Assembly (NCBI GenBank): GCA_025350445.1
Contig: JANXXV010001052.1
Location: 1-10,564 of the forward strand
Direction of reading: 5' to 3'
Source: Bryobacteraceae bacterium
GTDB lineage: Bacteria; Acidobacteriota; Terriglobia; Bryobacterales; Bryobacteraceae
Length of the DNA: 10,564 nt
Shown here: positions 1 through 6,751 of the stretch, piece by piece
Position numbering within the stretch: position 1 is the first letter of the stretch
How the letters are laid out: every line of letters starts with the position of its first letter
Notes under the pieces: generated by a model
What the model was told of the DNA's origin: nothing
Databases searched by the model: none
The model's input: only the letters and a program-made list of their open reading frames with translations
Made by a program: the position numbers and the translations under genes

Positions 1-178
1 GCTTCTTTCAGCTTCGCCTCGCGGCTTACGCCTTGCGTTTCGCTACGGTTGCCGTCATCGGCCCCGATTGGCTCCTTTCATCCAATTAGATTCTGCCCAT
101 GCTGGGCACACCCTCGGCGCGGACCCGGGGGGGGGCCGTCCATCCACTTGCACGGTTTAGGAGAGTTCGGCGTCATAT
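1..178. other. left-edge region without a supportable gene
   Basis: Two forward frames stay open through most of this stretch, but their translations are rich in Arg, Pro, Cys and Gly without recognisable motifs, so I do not call a gene. Visible structure: a perfect 6-bp hairpin TGCCCA-TGC-TGGGCA at 94-108, and a run of nine G at 127-135 between CCC and CC. The stretch probably serves as the upstream region of the secretin gene. No convincing -35/-10 pair was found. Confidence 0.5.
159..165 (+). promoter_or_regulatory. ribosome binding site of the secretin gene
   Basis: AGGAGAG is a good Shine-Dalgarno match. It lies 13 nt before the TTG at 179, 16 nt before the TTG at 182 and 19 nt before the GTG at 185. 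All three are in frame and no ATG is available nearby. The first TTG gives the shortest spacing and keeps the whole signal peptide, so it is preferred, although the spacing is somewhat long. Confidence 0.5.
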
Positions 179-1801
179 TTGTTGGTGGTTTATCTGCGCC
201 GGATTATCTCTCTCGCCGTACTCGTTTCCTTTTCAGGCTGCTTAACCGCGGAGGAACCGGCTGCTTACGAGCTTTACGTCTCCGCCAAGCAGTATGAGAA
301 AAAAGGAGATATTGTCCAGGCGTACATCTTCTATTCCGAGGCCGCCGCAGCCGATCCCACCAACCAGAAGTACTGGCGAAAGATGGAGTCTTTGCGGACG
401 CGGGCGGCTCTGGCGTCTAAAGTGATGCCCGGCGCTGTTGCCGGCGGGGAGGCCCCGGCGGTGGAGGAGGGAGATTCCGAGGAGTCGCCGGAAGATCCTC
501 CGCCCAGCGCGAAGGAACTGCTGGAGGCCCGGAAACCGCAACCGCCTTTCGAGCTGGATGCCTCCGGTGAAAGGAAAGATTTGGATCTGCGGGGGGATTC
601 GAAGAGCCTCTATGAGCAGGTGGCCAAATCCTATGGTTTGGAGGTTGTCTTCGACGGCGAATATCAGCCGCGGCCGGTGCAACGGCTGAAGCTGGACGGC
701 GCCGGCTATAGAGATGCGTTGTACTCGCTGATGGCGTCTACCGGGAGCTTCCTGGTGCCGATCAGCGGCCATGTTTTCATGGTGGTGCAGGATACGCTGC
801 AAAAGCGGGCTTCGATTGAGAACAACGTGGCGTTGGAGCTGCCGATTCCGGAAGCGGTCAGCCTGCAAGAGGCGCAGGAGATGGCGCGCACGGTGCAGCA
901 GGTGATGGAGTTGCAGCGGTTTTACGTCAACGGCGCCAACCGAACGGTGTACTTCCGGGACCGGGCGTCGAAGGCGTACCCGGCGCAGCAGATCCTGAAG
1001 CAGTTGCTCCACCACCGGCCGCAGGTGGATATTGAGGTGGAGTTCCTTTCGGTGGGCAAGAGTTCGACGCTAAACTACGGATTCCCGCTGCCAACGCATG
1101 TCAACATTACCAGCTTTGCGAAGATCGGGGCGGCTGCCGCGGCGAATGTGACCAATGCTGCACAATACTGGGTTTTCGGCGGCGGGCAGAGTCTGTTGGG
1201 GATCGGGGTGCTTTCGGCGCAACTGCTGGCTAACGTCAACAATTCAGAGAGCCGTAGCCTGTTGCGCGCGGAGGTCCGTTCGGTGGATGGCCAACCAGCC
1301 AACTTTCACGTGGGCGACAAGTTTCCACTGCAGACCCAGGGGTTCAACTTCGGGGCGCCGGCGGGAACGGCGTCCGGCTATGCCCCGAGTTTCACATTTG
1401 AGGATCTTGGGCTGGTGCTGAAAGTTACGCCAAAGGTTCACGGCTCCGAAGAGGTGACGCTGGATGTGGACGCCGAGTTCAAGGTGCTGGGCAGCGGCAG
1501 CGTGAATGGAATTCCGGTGATTTCCAACAGGAAGTTTGTGACCCAGGTGCGGTTGAAGTTCGAGGAACAGGCGGTGATTACGGGGCTGATGGACAGCAAC
1601 CAGGCGCGGACGATAAGCGGGCTGGCCGGACTGTCCGCGGTTCCGTTGATGGGACCGCTTTTCAGCAACAACAGCAAACAGGATACGAAGACGGAAATTC
1701 TTCTGTTGATCAAGCCGCACCTGATGAATCTTCCGCCGTCTGCAGCCGATGCTCCGCCAGTGTTTGTGGGGCCGGACACGCGGCCACGGACGCCGCTTTA
1801 G
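179..1801 (+). CDS. secretin-like outer-membrane protein (type II/III secretion or type IV pilus secretin family)
   Basis: The 540-residue product resembles secretins (GspD/PilQ), which form outer-membrane multimeric gates. An N-terminal hydrophobic signal ends in FSGC (residues 18-21), a lipobox-like site, although Phe at -3 is atypical. Residues 28-72 look like one TPR-type helical repeat, followed by an acidic/Pro-rich linker (about 90-125). Residues 135-205 resemble a secretin N0/STN domain and 215-275 an N1-like domain. The C-terminal secretin domain spans about 283-515, with VDIEVEFLSV at its start, EEQAVITGLM (462-471), the AVPLMGPLF turn (487-495) and TEILLLIKPHL (505-515) at its end. 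It is shorter than a typical GspD. The TTG start is chosen because of the AGGAGAG at 159-165 and the signal peptide. No other secretion or pilus gene is in view, so the partner machine is unknown. The SIS gene follows after 25 nt and may be co-transcribed. Confidence 0.85.
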   Translation: MLVVYLRRIISLAVLVSFSGCLTAEEPAAYELYVSAKQYEKKGDIVQAYIFYSEAAAADPTNQKYWRKMESLRTRAALASKVMPGAVAGGEAPAVEEGDSEESPEDPPPSAKELLEARKPQPPFELDASGERKDLDLRGDSKSLYEQVAKSYGLEVVFDGEYQPRPVQRLKLDGAGYRDALYSLMASTGSFLVPISGHVFMVVQDTLQKRASIENNVALELPIPEAVSLQEAQEMARTVQQVMELQRFYVNGANRTVYFRDRASKAYPAQQILKQLLHHRPQVDIEVEFLSVGKSSTLNYGFPLPTHVNITSFAKIGAAAAANVTNAAQYWVFGGGQSLLGIGVLSAQLLANVNNSESRSLLRAEVRSVDGQPANFHVGDKFPLQTQGFNFGAPAGTASGYAPSFTFEDLGLVLKVTPKVHGSEEVTLDVDAEFKVLGSGSVNGIPVISNRKFVTQVRLKFEEQAVITGLMDSNQARTISGLAGLSAVPLMGPLFSNNSKQDTKTEILLLIKPHLMNLPPSAADAPPVFVGPDTRPRTPL

Positions 1802-1826
1802 AAGAAGCCTCTGTTATTCTCAACAC

Positions 1827-2888
1827 ATGTCAAAGATGTTGGAGGAGATCCGCCAGCAGCCCGGCGCGCTGGAGCGCACGCTGAAAAGCGAACTGCGGAG
1901 CATCGAGAAGTTGCGGCGCAGGCTGCGGAAAGAGCGTCCGCGGCTGATTCTGCTGGCTGCGCGGGGCACTTCCGATAACGCGGCGCAGTTCGGCCGGTAT
2001 CTGCTGGAGGTGACCACCGGCATTCCAGTGTCACTCGCGGCGCCATCCATATTCACTTTGTATAACGCTACGCTCGACTTCCGGGACGTGCTGGTGGTGG
2101 CTCTTTCACAATCGGGCGAATCCACCGATACGAACCTGGTGTTGCAACGGGCGCGGGAAAAAGGGGCGTTTACGGTTGGCGTCACGAACGAGCGTGAGAG
2201 CAGTCTGGCGAAGCTGGCGGAGCACGTCCTGCTGGTTCGGGCGGAGAGAGAGGCAAGCGTGGCCGCGACGAAAACGTATACGGGGCAACTGTTGATGATG
2301 TACCTTCTGGCTTACGCGCTGGGAGCCAATATCGAACTGGACGAAGTGCGGCGCATTCCAGAGCGGGCGGCTGGAGCGGTGGAACTGGAGGCTCGGATCG
2401 CCGAGCGGAGTGAGCGGTATACGTTCATGACACGGGCGATTGTGGTTGGCCGCGGCCTGAATTACTCGAACGCTTTTGAATTCGCGCTGAAATTGATGGA
2501 GACGTGCTACGTTGTCGCGGAGAGATTCTCGTCCGCCGATCTGATGCACGGTCCGATTGCGATGGTGGAATCGGCGTTTCCTTCGTTTCTGTTCGCCCCG
2601 CCGGGTGTGACTTGGCCGGGGATGAAAGAGATGATTGAGAAGTTGCAGTATCTGAAAGCGGAGACGATGGTGATTACCGACCTTAGCAACCGGGCCGCGC
2701 TGGACGCTTCGCCGCACTCGCTTTGCGTGCCGCTGAAACTGGGCAGGAAGTCCGCGGTGGCTGAGGACCATTATACTCCGATCCCTTATATCATTCCGGC
2801 GCAATTATTTGCCGCGTCGCTGGCGGAGCAGAAAGGCCTGGATCCGGACCGGCCGCGGACACTCTCGAAAGTGACGCAGACGATGTGA
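1827..2888 (+). CDS. SIS-domain sugar-phosphate isomerase/deaminase, GlmS-isomerase-like (NagB-II/AgaS type)
   Basis: The 353-residue cytosolic protein contains two SIS domains matching the isomerase half of glucosamine-6-phosphate synthase, but it has no N-terminal glutaminase domain. Visible motifs: ARGTSDNAA (45-53), the phosphate-binding SQSGES (94-99), EASVAATKTYT (142-152), GRGLNYSNAFEFALKLMET (208-226) and SADLMHGPIA (237-246). The C-terminal DPDRPRTLSKVTQTM (339-353) resembles the GlmS tail. Residues aligning with GlmS catalytic Lys485, Glu488, His504 and Lys603 appear to be Lys222, Glu225, His241 and Lys348. Stand-alone proteins of this kind act as glucosamine-6-phosphate deaminases (NagB-II) or related sugar-phosphate enzymes. 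Which substrate is used here cannot be read from sequence. The ATG at 1827 is chosen because homology begins there; an upstream in-frame start at 1749 would lie inside the secretin gene. No good Shine-Dalgarno sequence precedes it. Confidence 0.85.
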   Translation: MSKMLEEIRQQPGALERTLKSELRSIEKLRRRLRKERPRLILLAARGTSDNAAQFGRYLLEVTTGIPVSLAAPSIFTLYNATLDFRDVLVVALSQSGESTDTNLVLQRAREKGAFTVGVTNERESSLAKLAEHVLLVRAEREASVAATKTYTGQLLMMYLLAYALGANIELDEVRRIPERAAGAVELEARIAERSERYTFMTRAIVVGRGLNYSNAFEFALKLMETCYVVAERFSSADLMHGPIAMVESAFPSFLFAPPGVTWPGMKEMIEKLQYLKAETMVITDLSNRAALDASPHSLCVPLKLGRKSAVAEDHYTPIPYIIPAQLFAASLAEQKGLDPDRPRTLSKVTQTM

Positions 2889-2892
2889 TGCG

Positions 2893-3384
2893 CTACTTCT
2901 TACGATCTTCGAGGGTGAGCAGCGCTACGGAGAGCTTCTTGACGGCCTCTTCTTCCAGCTCGGTGTGTTTTGGATCGAGCGGCAGCTTCGACATGCTGAG
3001 GTGAACCAGTTCGTGAACGATCGAGAGCTCGGTATCCTTTAAGATTTCCGAACGGCGGAGGCTGGAATCCACTGCGTCTAATACCTGGATGGTGGCCTTT
3101 TTATTGGGTAAAGACCAGTGGATGTTCGCTACGGCGCGTTCGGGCAGATCCCAGGAACGGACGATTTTCGATTCAATGCGCCAGTCGTCGAGAGATAGCC
3201 TGCGCTGCCATTTGGCGATCCAGAAGTAGAGCAGGTCTTGCGTGAGAAGCGGGTAGGGCTCGCCCCCGGTGCGCGACACGCGCGGAGAGGCCGTAGTGCG
3301 GGCGGCCGCACCGGCGGAGTTTGACTCTGCGAGCGCGAATGCCGCGAACGCGAAGAAGAATAGAAGCACGGCTGAAGCGCGCAT
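2893..3384 (-). CDS. small secreted protein with HExxH zinc-peptidase motif
   Basis: The 163-residue product starts with a clear signal peptide: MRAS, then a hydrophobic stretch, with likely cleavage after AFALA near residue 19. The export signal argues for the ATG at 3384 rather than a start 21 codons further upstream. Residues 50-120 form a compact domain with LYFWIAKWQRRLSLDDWRI, then SIVHELVHLSMSKL (121-134), which contains HELVH (124-128). A Glu-rich stretch (142-146, TELEEE) could supply a third zinc ligand, as in ImmA/IrrE- or SprT-like zincins. I infer a periplasmic or secreted metallopeptidase-like protein; the true family and any substrate are unknown. It converges on the SIS gene with only 4 bp between stop codons and diverges from the lipoprotein gene. 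No clear Shine-Dalgarno sequence precedes the start. Confidence 0.7.
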   Translation of the reverse strand: MRASAVLLFFFAFAAFALAESNSAGAAARTTASPRVSRTGGEPYPLLTQDLLYFWIAKWQRRLSLDDWRIESKIVRSWDLPERAVANIHWSLPNKKATIQVLDAVDSSLRRSEILKDTELSIVHELVHLSMSKLPLDPKHTELEEEAVKKLSVALLTLEDRKK

Positions 3385-3417
3385 GTTATCTAATATCGGC
3401 CAGACACGGGAATTCGG

Positions 3418-3447
3418 ACTATACCCCAGTTGCGGGGGGAGGCGCAA
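3418..3447 (-). promoter_or_regulatory. candidate promoter for the HExxH gene
   Basis: On the minus strand a TATAGT hexamer (3423-3418, one mismatch to TATAAT) is preceded, after 18 nt, by TTGCGC (3447-3442, a weak -35). Transcription would begin near 3411 and leave a leader of about 27 nt before the ATG at 3384. The 104-nt divergent gap has little room for alternatives, but promoter consensus in this lineage is not well known. Confidence 0.3.
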
Positions 3448-3488
3448 CTTTTGTAGAGGGGGCCGGCGTACCCATAGAATAAGAAACG

Positions 3489-3923
3489 ATGATCACATCA
3501 GCCGGTTGGGCCAGATTATTCTTAGCATTGCCAGCGCTTATCGTTGTTGGTTGTGCCCACCACCGTCCCGCGGCAAAGACGGTGGCGGCGCAGATCACCG
3601 GGACCGTTTCGTATGCAGAACGCATGGCGTTGCCGCCGGATGCCTACGTTGAGGTAACGTTCTCCGATGTTTCGCTGCAGGACACGCCTGCGATTCAACT
3701 GGGGAACCAGGTGATCCAGGCGACCGGGAAACAGGGGCCCATCCCGTTTGCGATCGGGTACGATTCACGGCAGATTGTTTCCAGCCATACGTACGGTGTG
3801 GGGGCTAGGATCAAGGTAGGAGAACGGGTGATATTCACGAGCGACACCGCTAATCTGGTGTTGACGCAAGGGCGGCCGTCCCGCGTCGAGATTGTTGTCA
3901 AGCCCGTACCGGCGGCTAAATAG
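3489..3923 (+). CDS. YbaY/YscW-family lipoprotein
   Basis: The 144-residue protein has a lipoprotein signal: a positive residue, a hydrophobic core (LFLALPALIV) and VVGC at 19-22, so Cys22 should be lipidated. The mature part (about 33-142) matches the YbaY/YscW (type III secretion pilotin-like) beta-sandwich family. The features are ITGTVSYAERMALPPDAYVE (36-55), VSLQDTP, the IPFAIGYD strand, YGVGARIKVGERVIFTSD and a closing VEIVVKP. Members are often annotated as uncharacterised lipoproteins, and YscW-type members help secretins reach the outer membrane. A secretin-like gene lies 1.7 kb upstream on the same strand, but two genes intervene, so a partnership is only a suggestion. The ATG at 3489 fits the signal peptide. 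The preceding sequence lacks a good Shine-Dalgarno site. Confidence 0.8.
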   Translation: MITSAGWARLFLALPALIVVGCAHHRPAAKTVAAQITGTVSYAERMALPPDAYVEVTFSDVSLQDTPAIQLGNQVIQATGKQGPIPFAIGYDSRQIVSSHTYGVGARIKVGERVIFTSDTANLVLTQGRPSRVEIVVKPVPAAK

Positions 3924-3925
3924 CA

Positions 3926-3961
3926 GGGCTTCTTTCCCGCATCTCTTTTGAAAGAAAGCCC
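3926..3961 (+). terminator. hairpin after the lipoprotein gene, possible terminator
   Basis: GGGCTTCTTTC (3926-3936) pairs with GAAAGAAAGCCC (3950-3961) with one bulged base, around a 13-nt loop. It starts 2 nt after the lipoprotein stop codon. It is not followed by a T run, so it is not a textbook intrinsic terminator. It may protect the mRNA end or attenuate read-through into the channel gene. Confidence 0.35.
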
Positions 3962-3978
3962 GGGCAGGGGCTTGGGCC

Positions 3979-3996
3979 GCGGGCGAGGGCGCCCGC
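3979..3996 (+). promoter_or_regulatory. GC-rich hairpin in the channel gene leader
   Basis: GCGGGCG (3979-3985) and CGCCCGC (3990-3996) form a perfect 7-bp stem with a 4-nt loop. It ends 8 nt before the Shine-Dalgarno sequence of the MscS gene. A stable stem here could influence translation or mark a transcript boundary; no known riboswitch or operator is recognised. Confidence 0.3.
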
Positions 3997-4004
3997 CGTC
4001 CGTG

Positions 4005-4012
4005 AAGGAGAG
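4005..4012 (+). promoter_or_regulatory. ribosome binding site of the MscS-family gene
   Basis: AAGGAGAG is a strong Shine-Dalgarno match ending 6 nt before the ATG at 4019. It fixes that start, which also gives a clean signal peptide. Confidence 0.8.
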
Positions 4013-4018
4013 ACATTC

Positions 4019-5722
4019 ATGCAAGCAAGAACAGTTGGGCTTTTGGCGCTGACCGTTTTCGTTTCGAGTTCGCCGGGCTTCGCGCAGGAGCCGGTTCGCG
4101 ACACCCTGGGGCGGTCCACGCCCAAAGGGGCGGTGCTGGGATTTGTGGCGGCTACCCACCCGCAAAGCGGAAAGAGCGCGGCCGACTTTCTGAACACGCC
4201 GCTGAAGGGCGAAGCGGCGGCGAATCTGGCAAGCCAGCTGAGTACGGTTCTGGACAGGTTGTTGCCGGCAAACCTGGACAAGCTGAGCGACAAACCGGAA
4301 GGTTCGCTGGATGACGGCCTGAACCTGACCATCGAACGGGTGGGCGCGATTCAGACGGCGGATGGGCCGATGGACATTCTGCTGGAGAGGGTACACCGGA
4401 ATGGAGATTGGATCTGGTTGTTCTCCGGAGAAACCTTGAAGCGCATTCCGGAAGTGTTCGACGATCTGGATACTCCAAGTATCAATGCTTACGTGCCGAA
4501 GGTTTTGGCGCGCAAAGGGTGGCTTTCCGTAGCGGTCTGGAAATGGTTGGCCATTCTGGCCTGCATCGCGCTGGCGGCCGGTGTTTCCGGACTGCTGCAA
4601 CATACGATCGTAAGAATGTTACGGCCAGCCGTTTACGCCATCTCCAAACGGAAAGACGATGAGTTGCCGAAGGCCCTGGCGGGGCCGCTACGCGCCTTGG
4701 TGCTGCTGATGGTAGTGAGCGGCATTTTATCGCTGCTGATGCTTCCGCTGATCGCGCGTTCGCTTTGGTCGTATGTTGCTTCGGGGCTTTATGTGATTGT
4801 TTTCGCCTGGTTGTTCCTGCGCCTGGTGCGTATTGCCGGGGAATTGATGCGGCGGCGCATGGAGGTGAGCGGCCAGGCGGACCGCACGGCGGTGATCCGG
4901 CTGGTGCAGCGGACCATCAATGTTCTGGCGGTCTTTGTGGTCATCGTGCTGTTCCTGCGAAGCGCGGGCTATGATGTCTCGGCGGCACTAGCCGGGCTGG
5001 GTGTTGGCGGTCTGGCCATCGCTTTCGCCGCCCAGAAGACGCTGGAGAATCTGTTCGGTGGCGTTTCGGTGATTTTCGATAAACCGATCCGCGTGGGTGA
5101 TTTCTGCAGGATTGGCGACCGCTCCGGCACGGTGGAAGACATCGGCCTGCGGTCCACGCGGGTGCGTACGCCGGACCGCACGGTGCTGACGATTCCAAAC
5201 GGGCAACTGTCGGCGATGAATCTGGAAAACTTCAGTCTTCGGGACAAGATCCTGTTCAAGCACTCGCTGGGTGTGCGGTATGAGACCAAGACGGACCAAC
5301 TTCGCTTTCTGCTGGCGGAACTGCGAAGGACGCTCTATGCGCACCCGATGGTGGAACATGGGACGTCGCGCGTGCGGCTGACGGGATACAGCGCCAGTTC
5401 GGTGGATTTCGAGATCTTCGCGTACGTGCTGACGACCGACGCGGTGCGGTTTCTGGAAGTGCAGGAAGACTTGCTGCTGCGGGTGCGCGATGTGGTGGAT
5501 TTAAGCGGCACTGGTTTCGCATTTCCGTCGAGCGTGACTTATGCGGCGCAGGACCAGGCGCTGGACGAAGGGAAGACGGCGGCGGCTATCCAGGCGGTGC
5601 AAGGGTGGCGCGAGAAGAAAGAACTGCCGTTTCCCGATTTTCCGGCCGAGCAGATTGCGGCGATGCGAAACGGGCTGGCGTATCCCGACAGCGCGTCGGC
5701 GATTCGGGAAACAACCTTATGA
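4019..5722 (+). CDS. MscS-family mechanosensitive ion channel with N-terminal periplasmic domain
   Basis: The 567-residue inner-membrane protein is expected to open under membrane tension and release solutes on osmotic downshock. A signal peptide ends at FAQ (residues 21-23), followed by a soluble, probably periplasmic domain of about 145 residues of unknown family. Transmembrane segments lie near 174-196, 222-246, 250-272 and 297-314. The pore-lining helix is the Gly/Ala-rich AALAGLGVGGLAIAFAAQ (322-339). FGGVSVIFDKPIRVGD (346-361) and TVEDIGLRSTRVRTPD (371-386) begin the cytoplasmic beta domain, and the mixed alpha/beta cage continues to about 500. The core is about 290 residues as in E. 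coli MscS, so the whole protein is about twice that size, in the range of larger YnaI/YbdG-like relatives. Whether it prefers particular ions is not visible. A strong ribosome binding site and two hairpins precede it. It converges on the SDR gene. Confidence 0.93.
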   Translation: MQARTVGLLALTVFVSSSPGFAQEPVRDTLGRSTPKGAVLGFVAATHPQSGKSAADFLNTPLKGEAAANLASQLSTVLDRLLPANLDKLSDKPEGSLDDGLNLTIERVGAIQTADGPMDILLERVHRNGDWIWLFSGETLKRIPEVFDDLDTPSINAYVPKVLARKGWLSVAVWKWLAILACIALAAGVSGLLQHTIVRMLRPAVYAISKRKDDELPKALAGPLRALVLLMVVSGILSLLMLPLIARSLWSYVASGLYVIVFAWLFLRLVRIAGELMRRRMEVSGQADRTAVIRLVQRTINVLAVFVVIVLFLRSAGYDVSAALAGLGVGGLAIAFAAQKTLENLFGGVSVIFDKPIRVGDFCRIGDRSGTVEDIGLRSTRVRTPDRTVLTIPNGQLSAMNLENFSLRDKILFKHSLGVRYETKTDQLRFLLAELRRTLYAHPMVEHGTSRVRLTGYSASSVDFEIFAYVLTTDAVRFLEVQEDLLLRVRDVVDLSGTGFAFPSSVTYAAQDQALDEGKTAAAIQAVQGWREKKELPFPDFPAEQIAAMRNGLAYPDSASAIRETTL

Positions 5723-5756
5723 GTTAGACGCCCGAGGATGAGTTAGCCGCCCGAGG
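5719..5756. repeat. 19-bp tandem duplication across two convergent stop codons
   Basis: Two adjacent copies of ATGAGTTAGACGCCCGAGG (5719-5737 and 5738-5756) differ at one base (A5728 versus C5747). Each copy carries both a forward TGA and, on the other strand, a TAA. The first copy ends the channel gene (TGA 5720-5722) and the second ends the SDR gene (TAA on the minus strand, 5745-5743). Without the duplication the two stop codons would be 1 bp apart. Confidence 0.9.
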
Positions 5757-6591
5757 CGAACCCCGGATACAACGTCATACCGCCGTCTACGAAAATACTC
5801 GCGCCGGTGATGTAGTCGGCTTGGTCGGATGCGAGGAATGCGGCGATGCGGCCGATGTCTTCGGGTTCGCCAATGCGCCGGTAGGGCACCAGCGTCATGA
5901 GCGACGCATAGGCTTCCGGGGTGTTCCACGCCTCGGTATTGATGGGCGTTCGAATGGCGCCGGGGCAGATACTGTTGACGCGGATGCGGAACGGCGCCAC
6001 TTCCTGCGCGATGCTCTTCATCATGAGCATCACGCCGCCCTTGGAGGCGGCGTAGTTAACGTGGCCGCCCCACGGGATTACTTCATGAACCGAACTGACG
6101 CAGATGATTTTTCCGGCGCTGACCGAAACGGAGTCTACTACACCGCGGCGCTTGAATTCGCGGATGGCCTCACGGGCGCAGAGAAACTGCCCGGTGAGGT
6201 TCACGGAGATCACGGTGTTCCACTGGGCGAGCGTCATCTGGTCTATGGGCGCGTCGCGCTGCAGGCCGGCGTTGTTGATCAAGATATCGACGGTGCCGAA
6301 CTGGCCGATGGCGGCCTGGAACATGGCCTCCACCTCGGCTTCATTCGACACATCGGCTTTGAAGGCGATCGCGCGGCGTCCCGCGGAGGTGATGGCGTCC
6401 ACTACGTCAGCAGCGGCTGCATCGCCCTGCACGTAGTTCACAACGACATTCGCGCCCGCCTGGCCCAGGGCGATGGCGATTGCCTTGCCGATGCCCGAAT
6501 TGGCGCCGGTGACGACTGCAGTTTGGCCGTTCAGCAACCCGGTGATGGGCTGCACGCGCGGGGCGCGCCTGTTTTCTTGTTCCTGGTCCAC
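5743..6591 (-). CDS. short-chain dehydrogenase, glucose 1-dehydrogenase-like
   Basis: The 282-residue cytosolic oxidoreductase is a classical SDR. The Rossmann cofactor motif TGANSGIGKA lies at 28-37, NNAG at 106-109, and the catalytic set is Ser167 (CVSSVHE), Tyr180 and Lys184 (YAASK). Several stretches match Bacillus-type glucose 1-dehydrogenase: SSVHEVIPWGGHVNYAASKG, CPGAIRTPIN (209-218) and the C-terminal FVDGGMTLYPGF (267-278). That enzyme oxidises beta-D-glucose to gluconolactone with NAD(P)+. Substrate choice in this family is broad, so the exact reaction is uncertain. A hydrophilic N-terminal extension of about 20 residues precedes the usual start of the fold. The start is GTG at 6591, fixed by AAAGGAGA with a 7-nt spacer. 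The C-terminal stop lies in the second copy of a 19-bp duplication, facing the channel gene. Confidence 0.9.
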   Translation of the reverse strand: MDQEQENRRAPRVQPITGLLNGQTAVVTGANSGIGKAIAIALGQAGANVVVNYVQGDAAAADVVDAITSAGRRAIAFKADVSNEAEVEAMFQAAIGQFGTVDILINNAGLQRDAPIDQMTLAQWNTVISVNLTGQFLCAREAIREFKRRGVVDSVSVSAGKIICVSSVHEVIPWGGHVNYAASKGGVMLMMKSIAQEVAPFRIRVNSICPGAIRTPINTEAWNTPEAYASLMTLVPYRRIGEPEDIGRIAAFLASDQADYITGASIFVDGGMTLYPGFASGG

Positions 6592-6598
6592 TGTAGAT

Positions 6599-6606
6599 TC
6601 TCCTTT
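6599..6606 (-). promoter_or_regulatory. ribosome binding site of the SDR gene
   Basis: On the minus strand AAAGGAGA lies 7 nt before the GTG at 6591 and settles this start over alternatives. Immediately upstream, ATAGCCAA occurs twice with a 13-bp period (6605-6612 and 6618-6625 on the plus strand as TTGGCTAT). This could be a regulator half-site pair or chance. Confidence 0.75.
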
Positions 6607-6751
6607 GGCTATGTGTGTTGGCTATTCTGCTTGGCGCACAGAGGCGGAAAGCGCGTCCTTGGCGCGATAAATATGCCGGCGCGAAGTGGCTACTCCTCGC
6701 GCAGTGCTTCATGGACCGCGCGGACCGCTCGTTGCCGCTGAAGTTGCACCA

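Noticed and set aside
1..178. A gene fragment or intron end at the left edge
   Set aside because: Two forward frames remain open, but their composition looks non-coding and nothing can be recognised.
242..1015. A 257-codon minus-strand open frame opposite the secretin gene
   Set aside because: Arg/His-rich, low-complexity translation typical of an antisense shadow in GC-rich DNA.
1749..1826. An upstream start for the SIS gene
   Set aside because: It would overlap the secretin gene by about 50 nt and add Arg-rich residues absent from the family; the fold begins at the ATG at 1827.
3695..4603. A 302-codon minus-strand open frame spanning the lipoprotein and channel genes
   Set aside because: It overlaps two recognised genes and has a Gln/Arg-rich translation without domains.
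5821..6741. A 306-codon open frame on the plus strand opposite the SDR gene
   Set aside because: It is antisense to a gene with all SDR motifs; its translation has no motif and reflects the codon bias of the opposite strand.
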